A stretch of DNA of 64,000 bases from the NCBI RefSeq assembly GCF_000741255.1, contig NZ_JGZB01000002.1, positions 124,001 to 188,000 on the forward strand, given 5' to 3'. Positions within the stretch are counted from its first letter, which is position 1. Every line of letters begins with the position of its first letter. The notes below the pieces were generated by a model. It did no database searches. It was given only the letters and a program-made list of their open reading frames with translations, and was not told where the DNA came from. This document shows positions 37,410 through 47,881 of the stretch, piece by piece. This stretch comes from Bifidobacterium magnum (lineage in GTDB: Bacteria; Actinomycetota; Actinomycetes; Actinomycetales; Bifidobacteriaceae). Position numbers and translations under genes: made by a program.

Positions 37410-37685
37410 AATCTGTTTCCTCTTTGAAATATGAGTAATGTTGGCGGGGGATTGGTGGTCCTGAGCAAGTCAGCCGAATAGTGTTGCGGAACAAAAAATA
37501 TAGGGTTGGCAAGGGTATGCCGAGCAGGGCCGCTCTCGTATGGGCATACAAAGAATAGAGTAAAGGGCGTGCTGAATGTGCTGAGTGAGCCGTGGTAGCT
37601 GAGGCGTCTGAAATGAGGGAGAAGACGCCGCAACAGCGCGCACTCAGCACATGAGCACAGGGGAAGGCATTCGCGAAGAATGCGC
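37410..37685 (-). promoter_or_regulatory. structured intercistronic region between fructokinase and the sugar permease
   Basis: Several hairpins follow one another in the transcript: GAATGC/GCATTC overlapping the fructokinase end, a nested pair with an 11-bp outer stem (37641-37651 with 37577-37587) and a 7-bp inner stem (37623-37629 with 37603-37609), and a GTATGCC/GGCATAC repeat near 37515-37545. None has a proper T-run. They may stabilise the kinase message, lower permease expression, or hold a second promoter. Confidence 0.5.
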
Positions 37686-38609
37686 TCAGTCTACAACTGC
37701 GGTAGTGTAGTCCGGCATCGGGGTCAGGTATTCCGGCCACGCGCCGTTTTGCGTGCACACGTAAGCCGCGGTATTCACGGCCTTGCGGTGCGCCTGGGCG
37801 AGGGAGTCGCCCAGAAGAATGCGAGCGGTGAAGGTTCCGGAGAAGGAATCGCCTGCACCAACCGTGTCGGCGACTTCCACATGCGGAGTGGCAATGGTGG
37901 AGGTCTGGCCGCCGCGGGCAAAGATGGTGGAGAAGTCGGAGCCTGCGGTCAGGATCACGTAGTCCAGATCGAACTCCTTCATGAACCAGCGGCAAGCCTC
38001 TTCGTCGGAGGAGTCGCGGATATCGAACATGTCACGCAGCAGCAACAGTTCGGCGTCGTTGATCTTGAAGACGGTGGCGTAGCCCAGCAGCTCCTCGATC
38101 AGTTCCTTGGAGTAGTGGTCGCCGCGCAGGTTGATGTCGAAGAAACGCATGGACGACGGCTTGGCGTGCTTGAGCAGCTCGACGATCGTGTCATGGGTTT
38201 CGGGGGAGCGCAGCGCGAGCGTGCCATAGCAGATGGCGTCGGCCTGCTCCACAGCGTTGATGAGTTCGCGCGTCAGCAGCAGGTGGTCCCAAGCCACACC
38301 GCGGACGATGGTGTACTCCGGAATACCTTCCTTGAGCGCCACTTCCACGGTGCTGGTGGGCCATGCGTTGCGCTGGACGATCGTGCGCACGCCGGCGGAC
38401 TGGGCCTGCTCAAGCAGTTCGTCGCCGAGGGAATCCTCGCCGAGCGCGCTTACCGCGGTGCTGTCCGTACCGTTCATCATGGCGTGGTAGGCAAAGTTCA
38501 CCGGGGCGCCGCCTGCGCGCTTTCCGGTGGGGAGCATGTCCCACAGCAGCTCGCCCAATGCGAGCACCTGGGGGGTCTTCTGGGAAACTTCTGGGTTGTT
38601 CGTAATCAT
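37686..38609 (-). CDS. fructokinase, PfkB/ribokinase family
   Basis: Phosphorylates fructose at C6 with ATP in the cytoplasm. The 307-residue protein has the PfkB marks: N-terminal GELLWDMLPTGKRAGGAPVNFAYHA with the sugar-binding GG, and C-terminal DTVGAGDSFSGTF with the catalytic Asp and anion hole. AGAGGTG precedes ATG 38609; the longer frame to 38690 is not supported. Fructose-6-phosphate feeds the bifid shunt directly. It is first in a unit with the sugar MFS permease. Fructose rather than ribose or another sugar is inferred from the N-terminal motif. Confidence 0.88.
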   Translation of the reverse strand: MITNNPEVSQKTPQVLALGELLWDMLPTGKRAGGAPVNFAYHAMMNGTDSTAVSALGEDSLGDELLEQAQSAGVRTIVQRNAWPTSTVEVALKEGIPEYTIVRGVAWDHLLLTRELINAVEQADAICYGTLALRSPETHDTIVELLKHAKPSSMRFFDINLRGDHYSKELIEELLGYATVFKINDAELLLLRDMFDIRDSSDEEACRWFMKEFDLDYVILTAGSDFSTIFARGGQTSTIATPHVEVADTVGAGDSFSGTFTARILLGDSLAQAHRKAVNTAAYVCTQNGAWPEYLTPMPDYTTAVVD

Positions 38610-38701
38610 AGTAACCGCACCTCTTTGTGTGATCAAAAGTCGACACGTGTTGGGCTTCTTCTTCTGTCTTGAGTCTTTCCACATCATCATGGATTAACTT
38701 T

Positions 38702-38732
38702 ATTTATATATTAACTCAAGAAATATATAAAT
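38702..38732. promoter_or_regulatory. AT-only inverted repeat upstream of fructokinase
   Basis: ATTTATATATT (38702-38712) and AATATATAAAT (38722-38732) are perfect 11-bp arms around AACTCAAGA, about 95 bases before the fructokinase start and 80 before the divergent glycosyltransferase. It also contains TATATT-like -10 sequences on both strands. Candidate operator or paired divergent promoter. Confidence 0.5.
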
Positions 38733-38813
38733 CAAGGAAACGGCGTGTCCGTTGAAATTTGGCGGGAAGAAAACATCGTTGCGTCCGGTACGGGATCGCT
38801 AGGATGATGTTCC

Positions 38814-39989
38814 ATGAATCATGATCTCGGCAGAAATGACGGCAATGTGCAGGCGGATCGGCCGCTGACCATCGCCCTGGTTCTGGACACGGTGGGCAAC
38901 AGGGGCAACGGCACCTCGAATTCGGCGCTGCAGTGGGCCCAGGAGTTGAGGCGCCAGGGCCATACGGTGCGGTTGGTGGGTATTGGTGCGCCGCAGTACT
39001 CTGCCAAAGAGAACCATGTGCCGCTGGTGAGCTGGATAGCGTCCAAGCAGCAAATGCGCTTCGCCAAGCCAGACACCAAACTTTTCAAGCGCGCGTTCGA
39101 CGGTGTGGATGTGGTGCATGTCTACATGCCGTTCAATTTTTCCCAGCAGGCGGTGAAGGTGGCGCGCGATATGGGCATTCCCGTGACGGCCGGCTTCCAT
39201 ATCCAACCTGAGAACATTTTGTATTCGGCAGGGCCCTTGCGCCATGTGCCGGGCATGACGGCGTTCATTTACCGGCTGTTCTGGCATTGGCTGTACTCGA
39301 AAGTGGACGCCATCCATGTGCCCACGCAGCTGGGCGCGCAACTGCTGCGCCAGCACGGATACCGCAAGCCGATCCGTGTGATTTCCAACGGTTTTGACCC
39401 GCGCTTCACTCCCAAGACGCAACGTCCCGGGGCGCAAGGTCCGTCGGTTCCCGTGGAGATTGTCGCTTCGGGGCGCCTGTCGAACGAGAAAAACCAGGTT
39501 GAGCTCATCCACGCCATTTCGCGCTGCAACCATGCGCCCGACATCCATTTGACAATTGCGGGGACAGGGCCCATCGCCAAACGTGTCAAAAAAGAGGCGG
39601 ACCGGTTGCTGGAGCGCCCTGCGGACATCGGCTTCCACGCCAACGTCACGATGCCCGAATTGTTGCATTCGTCCGACCTGATTTGCCACCCGTCGATCGC
39701 CGACCTCGAGTCGGTGTCCGTAATCGAGGCGATGGCGAGCGGATTGGTGCCTGTCATTTCCGACTCGGCCGCCAGCGCCTCGGGGCAGTTCGCACTATGC
39801 AATGAATCGTCGTATGTGGCGGGCGATGTGGAAATGCTCGCCCAGCGTATCGACTGGTGGATCGACCATCCCGAGAAGCTCAACAAGTGGGGCGCCGTCT
39901 ATGCGCGCCATACGCAGGACCATTATTCCGTGGCGTTGAGCGTGCGCAAGTTCGTGGAGATGGAGCGGGAAGTGTTGGTGGCGCGGTAG
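38814..39989 (+). CDS. glycosyltransferase, GT4 type
   Basis: The 391-residue protein has the two-Rossmann GT-B layout: N-terminal LVLDTVGNRGNGTSNSALQWAQEL, central VIASGRL-like IVASGRLSNEKNQVELIHAI marking the nucleotide-sugar domain, then HPSIADLESVSVIEAMASGLVPV, the E-x7-E motif region of GT4 enzymes. Retaining transfer of a sugar from a nucleotide donor, probably to a lipid or surface glycan. No signal peptide. It is divergent from fructokinase and convergent with the ROK gene; no other glycan genes are adjacent. AGGATG precedes ATG 38814. Confidence 0.85.
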   Translation: MNHDLGRNDGNVQADRPLTIALVLDTVGNRGNGTSNSALQWAQELRRQGHTVRLVGIGAPQYSAKENHVPLVSWIASKQQMRFAKPDTKLFKRAFDGVDVVHVYMPFNFSQQAVKVARDMGIPVTAGFHIQPENILYSAGPLRHVPGMTAFIYRLFWHWLYSKVDAIHVPTQLGAQLLRQHGYRKPIRVISNGFDPRFTPKTQRPGAQGPSVPVEIVASGRLSNEKNQVELIHAISRCNHAPDIHLTIAGTGPIAKRVKKEADRLLERPADIGFHANVTMPELLHSSDLICHPSIADLESVSVIEAMASGLVPVISDSAASASGQFALCNESSYVAGDVEMLAQRIDWWIDHPEKLNKWGAVYARHTQDHYSVALSVRKFVEMEREVLVAR

Positions 39990-40005
39990 CCGTGTTGCCT
40001 GGCTA

Positions 40006-41214
40006 TCAGCTCGCCAAGTCGTCCATAAAGGCGCCCGGATGGGACAGGAGTGCTTCGATGGCCACCGCGGCGCCGCCCGTGACCGTGGCGTCCGCCGGCA
40101 GTTCGGACAGCATGATCGTGGTGCGCGCGGCGAGTTCGGGGATGACGCGTTCGTTGACCACGCGCTGTACCGCGCTGAGCAGCAGCTCGCCGCCACCCGA
40201 GACAATGTCGCCAATAATGATCCGCTTGGGATTGAACGCGTTGATAATCGTGACACATCCGTAGCCCACATATGTACCGATGCGCTGGACGAGTTCGATG
40301 GCGTCGCTGTTACCCGAATTCGCGAGTTCGAACAGCGCATTGCACGCCTTGCGGTGCGTCAGGGAAGCGGAATTTGGCACAAGTTCCGGCCGCGCATTGA
40401 GTTCGTCGTGGATGGCGACGGCGGAGCAGTAGCGTTCAAGGCAGCCGCGGTTGCCACATTCGCACTCGCGTCCGTTCATGTCGATACTGACATGTCCGAT
40501 TTCGGTGGCTGCGCCAAGTTCGCCGTTGATCGTGTCGTCGTGGTCGATGACGCCCAGGCCTACGCCTTCGCCGATCAGATAATAGGCGAGATGGCGGTTC
40601 TCGTGCGCCGCGTCGAACAGACGGTAGGCGAGGGCGCCCGCGCGTGCGTCCTGTTCCATAAATACGGGTACACGGAACGCCTGTGAGAACTCGTCAATAA
40701 AGTTCACCGAACGCCACTCCTGCATGGACGAGACCATGGCGGTGCGGCCCTCCCTGCGCAAGTACGGTCCGGGAACGGCCATACCGATGGCGATGATCTG
40801 CGGATCGTCGCGCAGCAGCGCATCCAGACGTTCATGAATCGTGGCGATGGTTTGCGGGATTTCCGTATGTTCGATCGACGTGAGTTCCTCGCTGTGAATT
40901 TCCGTGCCCGCCAAGTCGAATACGTTGATTTGTACCAGCGAACGTGCGAATTTCACGCTGGCCACGTGGAATTTGGCGGTATTCAAATGAAGTCCGATGG
41001 AACGGCGGTTGCGTGCGCCTTCCAGATCTCCCGTTTCCTCGATGACGCCGGCGTCGAGGAGTTTGGCCGTGATTTTCGTGATGGCGGCGGGCGTCAAGTC
41101 CAGCGCTTTGGCAATGTTGGCGCGCGATTCGACACCGTGGCGGTATAGATGGTGCAGAACGCGGGAACGGTTGTGTTCCGATAATGTTGCCTGGGAAAGA
41201 TGCGTGTTCGCCAT
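40006..41214 (-). CDS. ROK-family transcriptional regulator (NagC/XylR type)
   Basis: The 402-residue protein has an N-terminal winged helix-turn-helix (residues about 15-75; SRANIAKALDLTPAAITKITAKLLDAG) and a C-terminal ROK sugar-kinase-like domain with IGMAVPGPYL, EIGHVSIDMNGRECECGNRGCLERYCSA (the CxCGxxGCxE zinc motif) and VSGGGELLL. Such proteins bind sugars or sugar phosphates and repress sugar-use genes. The start at 41214 follows GTGAGGA; the longer frame crosses the tRNA gene and is not real. Fructokinase and the MFS permease about 1.4 kb away are possible targets. Confidence 0.9.
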   Translation of the reverse strand: MANTHLSQATLSEHNRSRVLHHLYRHGVESRANIAKALDLTPAAITKITAKLLDAGVIEETGDLEGARNRRSIGLHLNTAKFHVASVKFARSLVQINVFDLAGTEIHSEELTSIEHTEIPQTIATIHERLDALLRDDPQIIAIGMAVPGPYLRREGRTAMVSSMQEWRSVNFIDEFSQAFRVPVFMEQDARAGALAYRLFDAAHENRHLAYYLIGEGVGLGVIDHDDTINGELGAATEIGHVSIDMNGRECECGNRGCLERYCSAVAIHDELNARPELVPNSASLTHRKACNALFELANSGNSDAIELVQRIGTYVGYGCVTIINAFNPKRIIIGDIVSGGGELLLSAVQRVVNERVIPELAARTTIMLSELPADATVTGGAAVAIEALLSHPGAFMDDLAS

Positions 41215-41293
41215 GGAATCCTCACGAATCCTGAATATCAATACAAAGATGAACCAACGTGTTCCAGTGTAACGTGTGCCGGCGTTGGCATAA

Positions 41294-41325
41294 CAAAAAA
41301 TCCGGAATCTTGCGATTCCGGATTT
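41294..41325 (-). terminator. terminator of tRNA-His
   Basis: On the minus strand TCCGGAATC and GATTCCGGA pair around GCAA, with flanking A and T residues extending the stem into a run of six T. It starts 6 bases after the tRNA. Confidence 0.88.
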
Positions 41326-41330
41326 CCTTG

Positions 41331-41406
41331 TGGGGTGGATAACGCGGTTCGAACGCGCGACCTTCTGAACCACAATCAGATGCTCTACCGACTGAGCTAT
41401 ATCCAC
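41331..41406 (-). tRNA. tRNA-His (anticodon GTG)
   Basis: On the minus strand a 76-base cloverleaf: acceptor GTGGATA with TATCCAC, D arm GCTC/GAGC, anticodon loop TTGTGGT in stem TCTGA/TCAGA, T arm GCGCG-TTCGAAC-CGCGT. CCA is encoded (41331-41333). Position 41407 supplies the G at -1 that pairs with C73, the special identity mark of tRNA-His. Confidence 0.95.
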
Positions 41407-41903
41407 CATGATTCCTTGAGGCGTGAGCTTCAAGCAACGAATGAAAACTATACACGGATTTCAAAAGTTCGCCAATCGCGGCGTGTCGCAGCGAGTGAAA
41501 ATGCCCCCCGTTAATAACCCCGTCAATACCCCCCCCCGAAAATTATATGACGATTGTTATCTCACAGTATAAAAACCTAATGATTTCAACCTATTGACGC
41601 GTATATTTAGAAGTGTTGATCCAAGGTCGTATATATGGAGCCTCTAAGGGGGGGCAGATACATACAACTAAAACGAGTAACTATTGTCAATAAATGAATC
41701 AATAGACAGCATGGCATGCTCAAGAAGTCGGCCATATCTCAATATTGGCGAAGTTTGGCATTAGGAAAACGCAATAGAGACAATGGATCAAGCTCCGCGA
41801 GGACAGAAGCGTGTACATAGATTTGCGGGGCACCATAGTAGTAGGTAGATAACCGTGGTCATAAGCCGCACCGGGAAATGCGCGGCAACGGTTCGATACT
41901 GGA

Positions 41904-41947
41904 CAAGAGGGGCGCCTGCGCATATGAATGCGGGGCGCCCCTCTTTT
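41904..41947 (+). terminator. orphan rho-independent terminator
   Basis: AGAGGGGCGCC (41906-41916) pairs with GGCGCCCCTCT (41934-41944), followed by TTTTTT. No gene lies directly upstream on this strand, so it may end a small RNA or belong to a lost gene. Confidence 0.8.
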
Positions 41948-41996
41948 TTATGGTATGCATCTTTTACTAGTTCTATTGGTGGGCTTTTGTACCAAC

Positions 41997-42046
41997 TTCT
42001 GCATTTTGCGACAGACACGCCGCAGTTTATGTCTCAAAATGCAGAA
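41997..42046. repeat. long imperfect palindrome upstream of the quinone-reductase-like gene
   Basis: TTCTGCATTTTG-C-GACA (41997-42013) and TGTC-T-CAAAATGCAGAA (42030-42046) form 17-base arms with a single mismatch and a 16-base centre. It lies 117 bases before the start at 42163. Could be an operator, or terminal repeats of a vanished mobile element. Confidence 0.6.
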
Positions 42047-42162
42047 GAAAGAATGCGGAAGAGATTGGAGCACCAGGGAAGCCTGTTGATTTCCAAGCGC
42101 CGGTCGGCCATGATGAAAGGCAACGTACCATTCAAACCAGTTGCCGATCAAAGGAGATCCGC

Positions 42163-43173
42163 ATGCAAGCCGTAATCGCAGCATCAATCAATCCAGACCA
42201 TCCGCTTGACGCGCTTGAGGTCACGGATATGCCCGAACCCACCGCGCGGCCGGAATGGGTGCCGATCCGTACGCAAGCTGTCACCGTCAACCATCATGAC
42301 GTATGGAGTCTGCGCGGCGTGGGACTGAGCGCCAAACAGACGCCAATGATTCTCGGCACGGACGTGTGCGGAGTACTGGAAACCCAAGCGGACGGCAGGA
42401 CGGACCTCAAACCGGGCGACGAAGTCGTGGCCTATACGGTGGTCGGCAGCAATGCGGAAGGTACGGCCGGAACGGAAAGCGGCGTGGCGCCGGGGGAGCG
42501 CCGGTCGATTCTTTCGGAACGATACCCCGGCACCATGGCCGGCTATACGAGCGTGCCCGCGGCAAACCTGTTCGCCAAGCCCGCGCACCTGAACCCGGCG
42601 CAGGCCGCGGCGTTGGGAACAAGCTGGCTGACGGCCTACAGCATGCTGTTTCGTGCAGCGAATCTCAAGCCCGGAGACAGCGTACTGGTCCAAGGGGCGG
42701 GAGGTGGCGTTTCAAGTGCCGCCATACAGCTGGCTCATGCGGCCGGGCTGGAAGTGTTCGTCACCTCGCGTAGCGCCGACAAACGTGAACGCGCGCTGGA
42801 ACTGGGCGCGGATATGGCCGTGGAATCCGGAGCGAGGCTCGCGCACAAAGTCGACGCCGTGCTGGATTCAGTGGGCTCCGCTACGTGGGGCCATTCTGTG
42901 CGCTCGGTTCGTCCGGGCGGCACGATTGCTGTATGCGGCGCGACCACGGGAGACATGCCGGGTGCGGAACTGACACGTATTTTCTTCCAAGATCTGCGCA
43001 TCCAGGGCGTCACCATGGGAACGCGCGACGATTTCGCCAGACTGCTGCGCTTCGTGGAACATAACACCCTTGTGCCGTGCATCGCCGACGAACTGCCGTA
43101 TACGCAAGCCCGCGAAGCGTTCGCGCGCGTGATCGACAGCGAGATGTTCGGCAAAATCGCGTTGCGGTTCTAA
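42163..43173 (+). CDS. zinc-free medium-chain oxidoreductase (quinone-reductase-like)
   Basis: The 336-residue protein is an MDR-family enzyme: N-terminal GroES-like domain (NHHDVWSLRGVG, LGTDVCGVLE), Rossmann loop VQGAGGGVSSAAIQLA in the AxxGxxG position, and a C-terminal GKIALRF ending. The catalytic and structural zinc cysteines of alcohol dehydrogenases are missing, so it is more like NADPH:quinone oxidoreductase or enoyl reductases. AAAGGAGATCC precedes ATG 42163. It stands alone between a gap and the str genes; no substrate is suggested by context. Confidence 0.85.
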   Translation: MQAVIAASINPDHPLDALEVTDMPEPTARPEWVPIRTQAVTVNHHDVWSLRGVGLSAKQTPMILGTDVCGVLETQADGRTDLKPGDEVVAYTVVGSNAEGTAGTESGVAPGERRSILSERYPGTMAGYTSVPAANLFAKPAHLNPAQAAALGTSWLTAYSMLFRAANLKPGDSVLVQGAGGGVSSAAIQLAHAAGLEVFVTSRSADKRERALELGADMAVESGARLAHKVDAVLDSVGSATWGHSVRSVRPGGTIAVCGATTGDMPGAELTRIFFQDLRIQGVTMGTRDDFARLLRFVEHNTLVPCIADELPYTQAREAFARVIDSEMFGKIALRF

Positions 43174-43197
43174 GCGGGATTTCGGCGTGGCGACCCA

Positions 43198-43225
43198 TGA
43201 CAGTTGTCCGAGGTGTGCGTATACT
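43198..43225 (+). promoter_or_regulatory. promoter of the rpsL-rpsG-fusA operon
   Basis: TGACAG (43198-43203), a 16-base spacer, then TATACT (43220-43225) make a good sigma-70-type promoter. Transcription would start near 43232, leaving a 5' leader of about 220 bases before rpsL. Confidence 0.65.
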
Positions 43226-43455
43226 AGATACTCGTGTGTGCCAGCCATGCGCCTTATGTAACAGGAGCATGAGTTGGGATATCCCCGAGTTCGTTATCAC
43301 CTCACACAGTAATGTGCTGCAGAGAGAACAGAGGGCCATCGGGCCGGTGGGCAGTGGCTTATTACACTTTTTTGTTCAATCCGAACAGTGGAAGTGGGCT
43401 GCAGCGTGGCGGTCTCACAGAAGAGAATAGAAACCACTGAATCGGAGAATTCAAG

Positions 43456-43827
43456 TTGCCTACTATTGAACAGCTTGTCCGTAAAGGACGTAAGGCAAAG
43501 CCGAAGAAGTCCAAGACTTTGGCTCTTAAGGGAAGCCCGCTGCGTCGTGGCGTGTGCACCCGTGTGTACACCACCACGCCGAAGAAGCCGAACTCTGCAT
43601 TGCGTAAGGTCGCTCGTGTGCGCCTGAGCTCTGGCATTGAAGTTACCGCTTACATCCCGGGTGAAGGCCACAACCTGCAGGAGCACTCCATCGTGCTCGT
43701 GCGCGGCGGTCGTGTAAAGGATCTGCCGGGCGTGCGTTACCACATCGTGCGCGGCGCACTCGATACCCAGGGCGTTAAGGACCGCAAGCAGGGTCGTTCC
43801 CTGTACGGAGCAAAGAAGGCGAAGTAA
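43456..43827 (+). CDS. rpsL: 30S ribosomal protein S12
   Basis: S12 (123 residues) lies at the decoding centre and controls accuracy. The start is the unusual codon TTG at 43456, giving [12 protein letters not shown], the universal S12 N-terminus; GGAGA lies upstream at 43444. Both lysines whose change gives streptomycin resistance are wild type ([11 protein letters not shown] and [10 protein letters not shown]), so no S12-based resistance is predicted. It heads the classical rpsL-rpsG-fusA order and is preceded by a long leader. Codon use shifts here to the highly expressed pattern. Confidence 0.98.
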   Translation: MPTIEQLVRKGRKAKPKKSKTLALKGSPLRRGVCTRVYTTTPKKPNSALRKVARVRLSSGIEVTAYIPGEGHNLQEHSIVLVRGGRVKDLPGVRYHIVRGALDTQGVKDRKQGRSLYGAKKAK

Positions 43828-43832
43828 GAGAC

Positions 43833-44303
43833 ATGTCACGTAAAGGACCTTCCAAGAAACACCAGCTGCTTCCGGATCCGATCTACGGCTCCACGGTAGT
43901 GGCCCAGCTCATCAACAAGATTCTTCTCGACGGCAAGAAGTCCATCGCCGAAGACATCGTGTACTCCGCTCTTGACATGGTCAAGGAGAAGACGGACCAG
44001 GAACCAGTATCCGTGCTCAAGCGCGCTCTGGACAACATCCGCCCGTCCCTCGAGGTGCGTTCCCGCCGCGTCGGTGGCGCCACCTACCAAGTGCCAGTCG
44101 AAGTCAAGCCGGCTCGTGCAAACACGCTGTCCCTGCGCTGGCTGACCGATTTCTCCCGTGCTCGTCGTGAGAAGACCATGGCCGAGCGTCTCGCCAACGA
44201 GATCCTCGACGCTTCCAACGGTCTGGGCGCTTCCGTGAAGCGTCGCGAAGACACGCACAAGATGGCCGAGGCCAACAAGGCCTTCGCTCATTATCGCTGG
44301 TAA
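43833..44303 (+). CDS. rpsG: 30S ribosomal protein S7
   Basis: S7 (156 residues) starts assembly of the 30S head and contacts the E-site tRNA. It begins [20 protein letters not shown] and contains [13 protein letters not shown] and [19 protein letters not shown] sequence ([13 protein letters not shown]), the 16S-binding region. Only five bases lie between the rpsL stop and this ATG, with no independent strong ribosome site, so translation is coupled to rpsL. In E. coli S7 represses this operon by binding the rpsL-rpsG gap; that gap is too short here, so control must differ. Confidence 0.98.
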   Translation: MSRKGPSKKHQLLPDPIYGSTVVAQLINKILLDGKKSIAEDIVYSALDMVKEKTDQEPVSVLKRALDNIRPSLEVRSRRVGGATYQVPVEVKPARANTLSLRWLTDFSRARREKTMAERLANEILDASNGLGASVKRREDTHKMAEANKAFAHYRW

Positions 44304-44335
44304 TTAGTCGAGAAACGAAGAGCTAAGGAAAAATC

Positions 44336-46465
44336 ATGGCACAAGACGTGCTTACTGATCTGCACATGGTTCGCAACATCGGCATCATGGCTCACATCGA
44401 TGCTGGTAAGACGACGACCACTGAGCGAATTCTGTACTACACCGGCAAGAACTACAAGATCGGCGAGACGCACGATGGCGCCTCGACGATGGACTTCATG
44501 GCTCAGGAGCAGGAGCGCGGCATCACCATTCAGTCCGCAGCTACCACCTGCTTCTGGAACCGCCAGACCCACGACACGGGCGAGAAGTTCCAGATCAACA
44601 TCATCGATACCCCTGGCCACGTGGACTTCACGGCCGAGGTGGAGCGCTCCCTGCGTGTGCTCGATGGTGCTGTTGCTGTGTTCGACGGTAAGGAAGGCGT
44701 GGAACCGCAGTCCGAAACCGTGTGGCGTCAGGCCGACAAGTACGGCGTGCCGCGCATCTGCTTCATCAACAAGATGGACAAGCTGGGCGCTGACTTCTAC
44801 TACTCGGTGGACACCATCAAGCAGAAGCTGGGCGCAACCCCGCTCGTCGTGCAGCTGCCGATCGGCGCTGAGAACGACTTCGCCGGCGTTGTCGATCTGA
44901 TCCGCATGAAGGCCTACGTCTGGAACGACGTCAAGGACGACATGGGCGCTCACTACGACACCGTGGAAATCCCGGACGACCTCAAGGAACGCGCGGAACA
45001 GTACCGTTCCGAACTGCTCGACCAGGTTGCCGAGTCCGACGAAGAGCTCATCGAGAAGTACCTCGAGACCGGCGAACTGAGCGAAGAAGAGATCCGCGGC
45101 GCCATCCGCAAGCTCACGATCGCTCGTGAAGCTTACCCGGTGCTCTGCGGCTCCGCCTTCAAGGACAAGGGCGTGCAGCCGATGCTGGACGCTGTGGTCG
45201 ACTACCTGCCGAGCCCAGAGGACGTGGACGCTATTCGCGGTTTCGATCCGTCCGATGAATCCATCGAGATTGATCGTAAGCCTGATTTCAACGAGCCGTT
45301 CGCAGCTCTTGTCTTCAAGATTTCGACCCACCCGTTCTACGGCAAGCTCGTATTCGTGCGTGTCTACTCTGGTGTGGTTAAGCCGGGCGATACCGTGCTC
45401 GACTCCACGAAGGGCAAGAAGGAACGCGTTGGCAAGATCTTCCAGATGCACGCCGACAAGGAAAACCCGGTAGAGTCCGCTGAAGCCGGCAACATCTACA
45501 CGTTCGTCGGCCTGAAGAACGTGACCACGGGCGACACCCTGTGCGATGAGAAGAACCCGATCTCCCTCGAGTCCATGACCTTCCCGGATCCTGTGATCGA
45601 GGTGGCCGTGGAGCCGAAGACCAAGGCCGATCAGGAGAAGATGAGCCTGGCTCTCGCCAAGCTGTCCGACGAAGATCCGACCTTCCAGGTGAAGACGGAC
45701 GAAGAGTCCGGCCAGACCCTGATCTCCGGCATGGGCGAGCTGCAGCTCGACATCATCGTCGACCGTATGCGTCGTGAGTTCAAGGTGGAGTGCAACGTCG
45801 GCAAGCCGCAGGTTGCATACCGCGAGACGATCCGCAAGGCCGTCATGAACCAGGAATACACGCACAAGAAGCAGACCGGTGGTTCCGGCCAGTTCGCAAA
45901 GGTCCTCATGAACTTCGAGCCGCTCGACACCGAGTCGGGCGCGACCTACGAGTTCGTCAACGAGGTCACCGGCGGCCACATCACCAAGGAATTCATTCCT
46001 TCGATCGATGCTGGTGTGCAGGAAGCCATGGAATCCGGCGTGCTCGCCGGCTTCCCGGTGGTGGGCGTCAAGGCGACCGTCACCGACGGCCAGGTGCACG
46101 ACGTGGATTCCTCCGAAATGGCCTTCAAGATCGCCGGTTCCATGGCGTTCAAGGAAGCCGCTCCGAAGGCCAAGCCGGTCATCCTCGAGCCGATTATGGC
46201 CGTGGAAGTGCGTACTCCGGAAGAGTACATGGGCGACGTGATGGGCGACCTGAACGCACGCCGTGGCTCCATCCAGTCCATGACCGACTCCACGGGTGTC
46301 AAGGTCATCGACGCCAAGGTGCCGCTGAGCGAAATGTTCGGCTACATTGGCGATCTGCGTTCCAAGACGCAGGGCCGCGCAATGTTCACCATGCAGATGG
46401 ACTCTTACGCAGAGGTCCCGAAGGCTGTCGCCGACGAGATCATCAAGGCTCAGCGCGGCGAGTGA
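44336..46465 (+). CDS. fusA: elongation factor G
   Basis: EF-G drives tRNA-mRNA translocation with GTP. At 709 residues it has full length: G1 AHIDAGKTT, switch region [11 protein letters not shown]3 DTPGHVDF, G4 NKMDKLGAD, then domains II-V including [12 protein letters not shown] [11 protein letters not shown] near the C-terminus. AAGGAAAAATC precedes the ATG, 32 bases after rpsG. A hairpin terminator follows 30 bases after the stop, so tuf is a separate unit with its own promoter. Confidence 0.98.
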   Translation: MAQDVLTDLHMVRNIGIMAHIDAGKTTTTERILYYTGKNYKIGETHDGASTMDFMAQEQERGITIQSAATTCFWNRQTHDTGEKFQINIIDTPGHVDFTAEVERSLRVLDGAVAVFDGKEGVEPQSETVWRQADKYGVPRICFINKMDKLGADFYYSVDTIKQKLGATPLVVQLPIGAENDFAGVVDLIRMKAYVWNDVKDDMGAHYDTVEIPDDLKERAEQYRSELLDQVAESDEELIEKYLETGELSEEEIRGAIRKLTIAREAYPVLCGSAFKDKGVQPMLDAVVDYLPSPEDVDAIRGFDPSDESIEIDRKPDFNEPFAALVFKISTHPFYGKLVFVRVYSGVVKPGDTVLDSTKGKKERVGKIFQMHADKENPVESAEAGNIYTFVGLKNVTTGDTLCDEKNPISLESMTFPDPVIEVAVEPKTKADQEKMSLALAKLSDEDPTFQVKTDEESGQTLISGMGELQLDIIVDRMRREFKVECNVGKPQVAYRETIRKAVMNQEYTHKKQTGGSGQFAKVLMNFEPLDTESGATYEFVNEVTGGHITKEFIPSIDAGVQEAMESGVLAGFPVVGVKATVTDGQVHDVDSSEMAFKIAGSMAFKEAAPKAKPVILEPIMAVEVRTPEEYMGDVMGDLNARRGSIQSMTDSTGVKVIDAKVPLSEMFGYIGDLRSKTQGRAMFTMQMDSYAEVPKAVADEIIKAQRGE

Positions 46466-46495
46466 TCGCGCTGGCCATGAGTTGCCTGTAGTCTT

Positions 46496-46535
46496 CGCTC
46501 AACGTTAAGATTTTGTAATGTTGAGCGGGGTTTTT
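46496..46535 (+). terminator. terminator after fusA
   Basis: CGCTCAAC (46496-46503) pairs with GTTGAGCG (46520-46527), followed by GGGTTTTT. This separates fusA from tuf. Confidence 0.85.
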
Positions 46536-46633
46536 CAAGCTTCGAGTGGCGAAAACCAAGAAACTCAGTAAAATGTAGCAAGTGCCTTGCATATACAAGG
46601 CGTACTACGAACCGTCCAGGAGGACAGAAACAC

Positions 46634-47833
<1,200 letters not shown>

Positions 47834-47881
47834 TTTCAATCTCGCGAAAATCTGACATGCCCTAAGTAGCTGTTAGGAACG

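Larger units (their letters stand above)
41408..42162. other. 755-bp low-GC gap with C- and G-runs and no clear gene
   Basis: No frame here gives convincing protein. The first 100 bases must hold the tRNA-His promoter. Runs of C (nine at about 41531-41539 and a six-C run before it) and a run of seven G near 41650 are unusual for the window. The stretch about 41555-41780 is clearly AT-rich compared with both sides. An orphan terminator (41904-41946) and a long inverted repeat (41997-42046) follow. It may be a small-RNA locus or the worn remains of an inserted element. Confidence 0.5.

Noticed and set aside
41509..41655. C-rich runs as a possible 6C RNA
   Set aside because: The expected two stem-loops with C6 loops and a following terminator could not be drawn around these runs.
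41408..41800. tRNA-His as an integration site with an element to its right
   Set aside because: Integrases usually use the tRNA 3' end, which faces left here, and no copy of that 3' end was found on the right side.
44291..46099. A 602-codon minus-strand open frame over fusA
   Set aside because: Antisense shadow of elongation factor G.
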